Of a stretch of DNA of 8,737 nucleotides, positions 1 to 5,142 are shown one piece after another. Location of the stretch: NCBI GenBank assembly GCA_937877765.1, contig CALGBN010000010.1, positions 1-8,737 on the forward strand. Reading direction: 5' to 3'. Source of the DNA: Candidatus Bathyarchaeota archaeon (GTDB lineage: Archaea > Thermoproteota > Bathyarchaeia > TCS64). Each line of letters begins with the position of its first letter. Position 1 is the stretch's first letter. The notes under the pieces were generated by a model. The model searched no databases and had not been told where the DNA came from. It worked only from the letters and a program-made list of their open reading frames with translations. Made by a program: the position numbers and the translations under genes.

Positions 1-34
1 AATTAAAATAAGAAGGAAAATAGAACATGGATTA
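1..34 (-). terminator. T-rich 3' flank, probable archaeal terminator
   Basis: Read on the minus strand, the sequence right after the TAA stop is pyrimidine-rich with repeated T-runs (CTATTTTCCTTCTTATTTT). Archaeal RNA polymerase terminates at such T-tracts without needing a hairpin. The window edge prevents seeing what follows. Confidence 0.4.
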
Positions 35-244
35 TTATTGTTCTTCCGAGTACCATGCATCTATATATGGTTCCGGTTCTATGTAATCTCCTACAAAGTA
101 GCTGTCAAAGTACGCTTCAGCACGATTACTACTTCCAGTAGCTGAATGTTGGAATATGTCAATATTCACTACGTTTCTTTCCGTTTCTTGGTTCGTATAC
201 CATGTATCATCAATTCGGACATCCATCATGTCCTGAGTGTTCAT
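35..244 (-). CDS. Out-of-frame 3' tail of the metalloprotease-DUF2341 gene
   Basis: A 69-codon ORF whose ATG (242-244) overlaps the TGA (241-243) of the upstream 696-codon ORF in an ATGA arrangement. I read it as the detached C-terminus of that gene rather than a separate gene. It has no signal peptide, and its ending (AYFDSYFVGDYIEPEP, then acidic residues and stop) resembles the closing beta strands commonly seen at the end of archaeal DUF2341/jelly-roll surface proteins, where a phrase like 'DYFFVRKYVxPEP' precedes the stop. The upstream ORF stops in the middle of a beta-rich jelly-roll-like stretch, so the two pieces complement each other. The change is a -1 (or +2) shift. No clear slippery heptamer lies just before the stop, so a sequencing or assembly indel, or a real disabling mutation, is likelier than programmed frameshifting. 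Translational coupling through ATGA is the alternative. Confidence 0.6.
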   Translation of the reverse strand: MNTQDMMDVRIDDTWYTNQETERNVVNIDIFQHSATGSSNRAEAYFDSYFVGDYIEPEPYIDAWYSEEQ

Positions 245-2331
245 CGGAATACAGAACTCGTAACATATGCTGCAACATGGAATCGGTAGGATTTGGTAGT
301 TGAAGTTAGATCAGTAATATCCCAGTAGAAGAAGTTTCTTCCACTCGAACTATCATCATAGCAGTAAATCGCTTTTGATCCTTCGTAACTGTAAGTACCA
401 GTTATTTTTACTTCTTCATCTACATCCTCCGCAATCCAATCCCCCAACGGAAGATATGTATTGACAGCATAGTTTTCCAGATTATCAAACTCTCTGAAAG
501 TATTTGCCCCATCACAGCCATCAGTAACAGTAGAGTTGCCATAATAAATTAAAAGAGTAGTAGATTGTCTTTCTGAATCTTCAGGAAGTAGAGTATTCAG
601 TCTATCTACCTGTGGTACCTCAATCCAGAAGTCAGCATATGACGCTGATTTATAGAGCATCCAATAATCTAATTCTTGGTTAGTACCAATATTCTTACAG
701 AAACGAATATCGTCAAAATCAGATTGCACTTTCCATGTGTCAATATAAACGATAGAGCCATAATCGTCCCCAGTTCCTTTGTAAATACGTATCTTGATAG
801 GATAGTTATTCACATCAGTTCCTGTGTTTCCGAATACTTTGAAGGATTTTCTGTAATCCCAGTTTTCTTTCCATGTTTTGTAAGTAACTGTTATTGCATT
901 ATAATTCAACATACCTTCATCGGTTCTAACTCGAACAGTTAGCCAGTAGTCTCCTTGATCATAGTATTGACTTGGGTTTACATTTGCTGTGTATACACCA
1001 TTTCCTTGAGATGTTAATGAAAACCACCCATGTGATATTGAGTAGACATTTTTTGTAGCTAGCATATACTGTACTTCTTCAATTGTCTGGTTTTGAGGGC
1101 AGGATACAGTTACAGATAATGTGAAAGAATTATTGAATTCAAAGTTGTTACTCGGTGAATTTATTGTAACATTTGGTGGTGGATATATAGGATACAAGTA
1201 TGTTGCTGCATCAAGTTCTCCGTCTTCTAGTGATGCATCACCACTATTAGCAGTATAATACATTGTTTCACGTTTCGAGTCATCCTTAAGATCGGGATTA
1301 CATAAATCAAGTATTTGTAGTACATGACCTGCTTCATGACATTGTACTAGTTTTATTGGATATTGACTACCCGAAACAAAAGTATCATTTGTCCAAGTAT
1401 AATAATCGTTAAATTCTATGTCAAATCCATATGCTTCTACAAGTAGGTTATGTGTCCAACATCTAGCGATAAAGGATGATGATTGATCGTCTCTCCACAA
1501 TATAGCAGAGTCATCTAGGGGACTCATAGCAGTTATTGAGGTATCGCCGTCGTAATCGAACGCAAGGTATGAAGTTGATATATTCTCCCATTCATCAAAT
1601 CCAAGTACAATTTGATATGCTTCACCGGTTATGTCATCAGTATTACTATTAACCTTGTATTGGATTGGCATCTGGTTTTCATGGAAATGAACTCCTAAAT
1701 ATTCAAACCCACATAACTGATGTTCTTGAACATCAATCTTATCACAAGGATCTTGAGAACTTTTTAATTGAGTTATTTCAGGCACTTCATAACTGTCATG
1801 TCTTATTGCTGTAGCGTAGAATTTATCTCCGAGTAAAGTTTTTTCATTCATGTAACAAGTGATTGTCTCACCCATTTTTGTAGAGACGATTCCTCCAGGA
1901 TAGGTTATTAATATAGTTTCATATTTTCCTACAATTCCTCCATCGTATATTATTTCAAGTGTTTTTTGTTCTTTGCCTTCTATTCCTTTTTTATATTCAG
2001 TAACATTTAGAATAATTTTTGTATATATTTGGTTATGTTTTGTAGTATTATACCAAAATGATGTTTTATCAATGACGATACCTTGTACTACGTAATTTGA
2101 TTTATCAGATAATTCCATCCAGTGTTTTTCTTTTTCCTCAGTATAATTATTTTTCTGAATATTATTATGCAGTTTAATCGTGTCATTAGTTATGTTTTCT
2201 TTCTCACTTGTAGAAAGCGAGTCTTGATTATTTCCTTCCGCGAATACTAGGATATGCACCAGCATTAAACAGATGACCATTATAACAAGTAAAATACTTG
2301 AAGTATTCTTTAACTTTATTTTTCCACTCAC
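241..2331 (-). CDS. Secreted metzincin-like zinc metalloprotease with Ig-like and DUF2341 domains
   Basis: A 696-residue exported protein starting at a GTG (2329-2331). Residues about 11-31 form a signal peptide or N-terminal anchor. Residues ~75-180 are a beta-rich domain of a kind often found ahead of matrixin-like peptidases. The peptidase domain (~235-382) has HEAGH (H332, E333, H336), with Asp342 where the third metzincin zinc ligand (usually His) sits, a probable Met-turn at M357 (ETMYY), and a closing LEDGELDAATYLYP like the final helix of M10 matrixins. This gives HExxHxxxxxD, as in the snapalysin-type variant. An Ig-like domain (~384-485) follows, then DUF2341 (~489-600: WDYRK near 491, DFDDIRF, LDYWM, DFWIEVP, IYYGN), and the start of a jelly-roll-like domain that is cut short at a frame change. 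It likely cleaves extracellular proteins or peptides; the substrate is unknown. Whether the locus is intact depends on the frame change at its 3' end. Much more AT-rich than the recombinase and surface-protein genes. Confidence 0.8.
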   Translation of the reverse strand: MSGKIKLKNTSSILLVIMVICLMLVHILVFAEGNNQDSLSTSEKENITNDTIKLHNNIQKNNYTEEKEKHWMELSDKSNYVVQGIVIDKTSFWYNTTKHNQIYTKIILNVTEYKKGIEGKEQKTLEIIYDGGIVGKYETILITYPGGIVSTKMGETITCYMNEKTLLGDKFYATAIRHDSYEVPEITQLKSSQDPCDKIDVQEHQLCGFEYLGVHFHENQMPIQYKVNSNTDDITGEAYQIVLGFDEWENISTSYLAFDYDGDTSITAMSPLDDSAILWRDDQSSSFIARCWTHNLLVEAYGFDIEFNDYYTWTNDTFVSGSQYPIKLVQCHEAGHVLQILDLCNPDLKDDSKRETMYYTANSGDASLEDGELDAATYLYPIYPPPNVTINSPSNNFEFNNSFTLSVTVSCPQNQTIEEVQYMLATKNVYSISHGWFSLTSQGNGVYTANVNPSQYYDQGDYWLTVRVRTDEGMLNYNAITVTYKTWKENWDYRKSFKVFGNTGTDVNNYPIKIRIYKGTGDDYGSIVYIDTWKVQSDFDDIRFCKNIGTNQELDYWMLYKSASYADFWIEVPQVDRLNTLLPEDSERQSTTLLIYYGNSTVTDGCDGANTFREFDNLENYAVNTYLPLGDWIAEDVDEEVKITGTYSYEGSKAIYCYDDSSSGRNFFYWDITDLTSTTKSYRFHVAAYVTSSVFR

Positions 2332-2393
2332 ATTTACGCAGGGTTAATAGATCTAAGATTTACATTTATAATTTTTTATAAATTATTATAAAT
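2332..2393. promoter_or_regulatory. Divergent AT-rich promoter region
   Basis: The 62 bases between the divergent metalloprotease and membrane-protein starts. For the plus gene, TTTATAAT at 2365-2372 is centred about 26 bases before the ATG (2394), the spacing expected for an archaeal TATA box feeding a leaderless transcript. For the minus gene, TATA-like runs lie at 2365-2384, roughly 35-50 bases before its GTG, giving a short leader. Neither gene shows a clear Shine-Dalgarno. The shared region suggests co-regulation, but no operator repeat is evident. Confidence 0.5.
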
Positions 2394-2864
2394 ATGAAGG
2401 AATCTATAATATGGGATAGGTTAATGAAAATAAATTCGCTAATCCAGCAAATTAGTTTATTACTAATTGTTACAATAATTCTAAATTTAATTTATAATTA
2501 TGAATGGAGCGTTTCTTATATGAGTCCGGCATCATTCCTTGAATATTCACGAGCATATATATTAATGAGGGGATATCTGATAACACGAATTATTCAATTT
2601 GCGAGTTTTCTTAGAAAGCAAGATGACCTCATTCCTAAGTATGTATATTTGGGTTTTATTTACATCATAATTATGTCAACAATTAGAATCATTTTTCCTG
2701 AAATGTATCTTAGATTGTATTATAATGCGCTAATATCAGTAGGTTTTGAACCGTTTCGTGTTATTTTTCTTGGCGTTCTTTACTACGTTGTACCAATAAT
2801 TGATTTTTTGTTAACCCTGTTATTGTTGTTAGTTATCAGGAAAAAGGGTATCTTAAATTCTTGA
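2394..2864 (+). CDS. Multi-pass membrane protein of unknown function
   Basis: I do not recognise a family. The 156-residue product is strongly hydrophobic with three clear membrane segments (about residues 17-35, 83-101 and 122-148) and a weaker one (about 54-73). Short basic stretches lie between them (RKQDD near 74-78) and a basic end follows the last helix (RKKGILNS). No catalytic motif, cysteine pair or metal site is visible. The ATG at 2394 is favoured because a TATA-like element sits about 26 bases upstream; Met11 (2424) is an alternative. It diverges from the secreted metalloprotease gene and shares its AT-rich composition, so a shared role at the cell envelope is possible but is inference only. 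Confidence 0.65.
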   Translation: MKESIIWDRLMKINSLIQQISLLLIVTIILNLIYNYEWSVSYMSPASFLEYSRAYILMRGYLITRIIQFASFLRKQDDLIPKYVYLGFIYIIIMSTIRIIFPEMYLRLYYNALISVGFEPFRVIFLGVLYYVVPIIDFLLTLLLLLVIRKKGILNS

Positions 2865-2890
2865 AATTATAATTTTCCTTTATTTGATCA
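2865..2890 (+). terminator. T-rich tract after membrane-protein gene
   Basis: Directly after the TGA comes AATTATAATTTTCCTTTATTTG, a T-rich stretch on the coding strand with no hairpin, of the form used for archaeal transcription termination. It also sits at the boundary where base composition changes from AT-rich to mixed. Confidence 0.4.
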
Positions 2891-2935
2891 TTGTCGGCAC
2901 ATTAAGGGGGTCTCTTGCTTTGGTCGGATGCACAT

Positions 2936-2979
2936 AAAGGCTTCTACATCAACTCAAGCATACGGACAAGGAAGCCTTT
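2936..2979. repeat. 9-bp perfect inverted repeat
   Basis: AAAGGCTTC (2936-2944) and GAAGCCTTT (2971-2979) are exact reverse complements separated by 26 bases. A weaker outer pairing GGGGT (2907-2911) / ACCCC (2990-2994) could enclose it. It lies just past the stop of the 65-codon minus-strand ORF. No T-run follows on either strand, so a simple terminator is not well supported; an element end, operator or small structured RNA are alternatives. Confidence 0.4.
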
Positions 2980-2993
2980 CTCGGTTAAAACCC

Positions 2994-3191
2994 CTACTTA
3001 GTCTCATCTTCTCGACGCTTTCTACTACCCAAATTCATGATACTCCCTTCTCGATCATGTGCTCCAGTGCCTGTTGAAGAGACTCGTTGAAAGAACTCAC
3101 CCGTGGTGTTCCAGTCAATCTCCCAGCTGTAGACCTCCTTGTGGCGTTTGTTAAGCCGGTCTCGTGGTTGTAGATGTTTTTTCACATACAT
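2994..3191 (-). pseudogene. Possible decayed gene tail, 65-codon ORF, unknown product
   Basis: I do not recognise the family. The frame from ATG 3191 encodes a polar product with a structured-looking core (EVYSWEIDWNTTGEFFQRV) and a highly charged end (SRKRREDETK). Codon use looks protein-like. The frame stays open upstream of the ATG to a TAG at 3240-3242, and the added residues (GYHGFSEICTSYIEPY) look equally protein-like; another minus-strand frame is open just upstream (about 3290-3191). This suggests the 3' end of a longer gene broken by frameshifts or stops, such as an old transposase or other mobile-element gene, rather than an intact small gene. A genuine short gene cannot be excluded. 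No ribosome binding site or clear promoter is visible. Confidence 0.35.
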
Positions 3192-3340
3192 GTATGGCTC
3201 AATATAAGAAGTACAGATCTCCGAGAACCCATGGTAGCCCTATCCTGCCTAGAGAGAAGTAAAATGAGTATTTCCTATGTTCTGAAGCCTACGATAAGTC
3301 TAATGAGTTCAACCACCAAAATAACCACTAGGTGGTACAT
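3192..3340. other. Gene-poor spacer
   Basis: No intact coding region is supported. It contains broken minus-strand reading frames (see the neighbouring ORF), the 10-mer ATTTCCTATG at 3270-3279 whose reverse complement occurs upstream of the recombinase (5061-5070), and overlapping inverted repeats before the small plus-strand ORF: ACCACC (3312-3317) / GGTGGT (3331-3336) and ACCAC (3324-3328) / GTGGT (3332-3336). Confidence 0.4.
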
Positions 3341-3508
3341 GTGAAAGAAGAACCAATGAGACTCAAAATAAGCAAAACACAGAGCGGAACCTACTACATA
3401 CCAAGCCTATCAATAAGACAACTCAACAAACTAGCAACCAAACACAAACGTAGGTGGAGCCTCCAAGAAAACAAAAGCGGGCTATACTTGAAGCTAGAAG
3501 GCGAATAA
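3341..3508 (+). CDS. Small basic protein, unknown function
   Basis: A 55-codon ORF from GTG to TAA. The product is lysine-rich: a short beta-like opening (RLKISKTQSGTYYIPSL), a helix-like middle (IRQLNKLATKHKRRW) and a beta-like end (SGLYLKLEGE). The layout is loosely like a small AbrB-type or other DNA-binding protein, but no diagnostic motif is present, so this is only a suggestion. The coding strand is strikingly purine/A-rich. GGTGGT about 5 bases before the GTG could act as Shine-Dalgarno, but is also one arm of a small inverted repeat. GTG 3332 and ATG 3356 are alternative starts. It is convergent with the integrase gene, so an accessory role for the element is possible. A longer ORF on the opposite strand (3394-3609) overlaps it and is less protein-like. 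Confidence 0.45.
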   Translation: MKEEPMRLKISKTQSGTYYIPSLSIRQLNKLATKHKRRWSLQENKSGLYLKLEGE

Positions 3509-3535
3509 CCAGCCCCACCACTAGACCATACAATC

Positions 3536-3577
3536 TGGGCACAGGACTTGCCCACACACTGGGCAAGACCAAGCCCA
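3536..3577. repeat. Extended imperfect hairpin
   Basis: A perfect 8-bp stem CTTGCCCA (3547-3554) / TGGGCAAG (3560-3567) closes a 5-base loop. Beyond an A-A mismatch GG (3544-3545) pairs with CC (3569-3570), and beyond a small internal loop TGGGC (3536-3540) pairs with GCCCA (3573-3577): 15 pairs in 42 bases. It lies in the ~208-bp gap between two convergent genes. No poly-T follows. It could be a structured RNA element, a recombinase arm site or a bidirectional transcription barrier. Confidence 0.55.
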
Positions 3578-3623
3578 CACTCAGCATCTTCATACACCTC
3601 ACTCATCAATAGCTTATGCCGGA

Positions 3624-3657
3624 GCGCGTGATAACAGGCGCTTTTGCGCCCACGCGC
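3624..3657. repeat. Two-tier GC-rich hairpin
   Basis: GCGCGTG (3624-3630) pairs perfectly with CACGCGC (3651-3657). Inside it GGCGC (3637-3641) pairs with GCGCC (3646-3650) around a TTTT loop, leaving one 6-base bulge (ATAACA) on one side only. Twelve GC-rich pairs make it the most stable-looking structure in the window. It is 60 bases downstream of the recombinase stop. Seen on the plus strand a purine-rich GAGGAG follows; there is no T-run, so classical termination is not supported. Confidence 0.55.
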
Positions 3658-3673
3658 GAGGAGTTTTAGATTT

Positions 3674-3689
3674 GTGCCCGAAAGGGCAC
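3674..3689. repeat. Small hairpin with GAAA loop
   Basis: GTGCCC (3674-3679) and GGGCAC (3684-3689) form a perfect 6-bp stem capped by GAAA, a stable GNRA tetraloop if transcribed from the plus strand. It lies about 27 bases past the recombinase stop codon and follows two larger hairpins. Confidence 0.45.
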
Positions 3690-3716
3690 CACCCCTTCAC
3701 CATAAAACACAAACCT

Positions 3717-5033
3717 CTAACGATTGTCCCCATACTTCTCCTTCAGATACTTCTCGACCTCTTCTGATTTGACAAACTTGTCCAACGGCATATCCAGATA
3801 CCCTTTCTCAAACAACTTACCCATTTGAACACTATGAAGCGCCTCCATATGCCTAAAATCCCAGATAACATCATCAACAGTCTTCTGAAGAGCATCAACT
3901 CTTGTCTTGTAAGCAGAGTTCTCTGATTCAACATGAGTTAATGCGTTCTTCAGCTCACCTACTGCCTTCTTCAGCGTATCAACCTCTGAAGCCTTCTCTT
4001 TCAAAGCCCACCCGTTTATGGCAAGCTTGGGGTATATCTGTTCGCGGTATATTCTGACGATTGACGCGGTGCTAAACGAGTAATTACCCTTGGCGCTTGG
4101 TCTGGCGTGTCCCATCAAGATATCCTTAATCTCCTCATTCACCTCAGAATCAAGTATTGCTTCATTGAATGAGTCGCGTAGGTCTTTGAACATGAGTTCA
4201 CCGCCTCGATGCTCTCCCAGAGCCTTCACTGATAATTCCTTGAAGAAATGGTTAAGGTTCCTCGGATTCATCGCTGTATTCTTGTATCCCTCGAATATCC
4301 ATCCTGTTGATGGTTTCTCACACGCAAGCCAGTGTGCCTTCAAGAAGTGAAGTATATCTGGATTCAAGATAATCACATGATCTACGCCTGTCTTATCACG
4401 CACAGAATCAACATGAATAAACTCCCGTTTCTCTTGTTCAAAATCAATGTTAAGGCGGTCCCAAGTCAATGAAACAGTATCTGAGGGCGATAATCCACAG
4501 TGATAACCAAACAAGATACCAAGAGCCTGTCTGTTATCAGCTAGTTCTATGATTAGCCTCATCTCATCATTATCTGGATACCTTTTCGTAGTCTCTAATG
4601 CTTGCGCGATTTCACTGCTGTCTTTGTTTGACTTTGCCCAGAAACTCTTGTCTAAGAGTAGATCTAGTCGGTTATTGCTGAATAACCCAGCGACTCGCCC
4701 CAGATATGCCTTAATGGTGCCCGCACCATAATGGTGGTCAATCAAGAATTGCCTGAATTCCTCAAGCTTATCCTCATAATAATAGCGTACCTTTCGGTCA
4801 TCACTTTTGTAGTGTTCTTCTCTTTCCTCGATAATCTCCTGTGGAGTTTTATCCAAGAAATAACAGAAAATGGGTAAAACACTGACATAGCCTTCCCATG
4901 TTCGTTCATTTATCTTTGATTTGGCTGTCTCCATTGCCTCACTGTTTCGCCAATCGGGATGCTCTTTCTTCCAAGCATTAACCTTCTTCCTCAGTTCACT
5001 TTTCCGTTTCTGAGATTCTTCCATGATGTCCAA
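3717..5033 (-). CDS. Tyrosine recombinase / integrase with C-terminal coiled coil
   Basis: A 438-residue DNA strand-exchange enzyme of the phage-integrase family, probably the integrase of an archaeal mobile element. Residues ~40-125 match a SAM-like core-binding domain (helical, AGTIKAYLGRVAGLF near 104-118). The catalytic domain spans ~150-340: box I GYHCGLSPSD (176-185), beta-hairpin Lys214 (RDKTG), KDLR (283-286) in place of HxxR, MGH with His309, and the nucleophile Tyr318 (GNYSF) nine residues later. KxxR is known from SSV-type archaeal integrases. Ser182 sits where the first catalytic Arg is normally found; its codon is TCG, not one base change from CGN. After the catalytic domain, ~345-392 is a predicted coiled coil, followed by a charged tail. 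The frame starts at TTG 5033 with no strong Shine-Dalgarno; ATG 5024 (Met4) is equally possible. An inverted repeat lies just upstream. Identification is firm; activity is uncertain. Confidence 0.85.
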   Translation of the reverse strand: MDIMEESQKRKSELRKKVNAWKKEHPDWRNSEAMETAKSKINERTWEGYVSVLPIFCYFLDKTPQEIIEEREEHYKSDDRKVRYYYEDKLEEFRQFLIDHHYGAGTIKAYLGRVAGLFSNNRLDLLLDKSFWAKSNKDSSEIAQALETTKRYPDNDEMRLIIELADNRQALGILFGYHCGLSPSDTVSLTWDRLNIDFEQEKREFIHVDSVRDKTGVDHVIILNPDILHFLKAHWLACEKPSTGWIFEGYKNTAMNPRNLNHFFKELSVKALGEHRGGELMFKDLRDSFNEAILDSEVNEEIKDILMGHARPSAKGNYSFSTASIVRIYREQIYPKLAINGWALKEKASEVDTLKKAVGELKNALTHVESENSAYKTRVDALQKTVDDVIWDFRHMEALHSVQMGKLFEKGYLDMPLDKFVKSEEVEKYLKEKYGDNR

Positions 5034-5043
5034 TTCTCATACA

Positions 5044-5068
5044 TTCCTATATTGTTATTGCATAGGAA
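5044..5068. promoter_or_regulatory. Inverted repeat upstream of recombinase, candidate operator or core site
   Basis: TTCCTAT (5044-5050) and ATAGGAA (5062-5068) are perfect 7-bp inverted arms around an 11-base spacer, ending 11 bases before the TTG start of the recombinase on its 5' side. Position and symmetry suit a dimeric repressor site or an integrase core site. The right arm sits inside CATAGGAAAT, whose reverse complement recurs at 3270-3279. Chance cannot be excluded for short arms in AT-rich sequence. Confidence 0.4.
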
Positions 5069-5122
5069 ATTCAATCGCATCGTCTCATGTAACAAACATA
5101 TTGGCAAAATAACACTTTGAAT

Positions 5123-5128
5123 AAAAAA
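5123..5128 (-). terminator. T6 terminator of the surface-protein gene
   Basis: On the minus strand a run of six T (CCATTTTTTATTC) occurs about 15 bases after the TAG of the surface-protein gene, with more T-rich sequence beyond. This fits archaeal T-tract termination and would separate this gene from the recombinase downstream. Confidence 0.5.
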
Positions 5129-5142
5129 TGGTGGAGTTTACA

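Noticed and set aside
200..260. Programmed -1 frameshift in the DUF2341 gene
   Set aside because: The bases before the stop (GTATTCCGATGA) do not form an X-XXY-YYZ slippery heptamer, so an indel is simpler.
3394..3609. 71-codon minus-strand ORF
   Set aside because: It overlaps the purine-rich plus-strand small ORF on the opposite strand and crosses the 3536-3577 hairpin; its product has no domain-like pattern.
3454..3612. 52-codon plus-strand ORF from a GTG
   Set aside because: It overlaps the better small ORF in another frame, runs through the hairpin, and is rich in Thr/Pro typical of non-coding translation.
3600..3716. tRNA or tRNA-derived attachment site next to the integrase
   Set aside because: GC-rich hairpins drew attention, but no cloverleaf, T-loop (GGTTCRA) or 3' acceptor pattern can be built on either strand.
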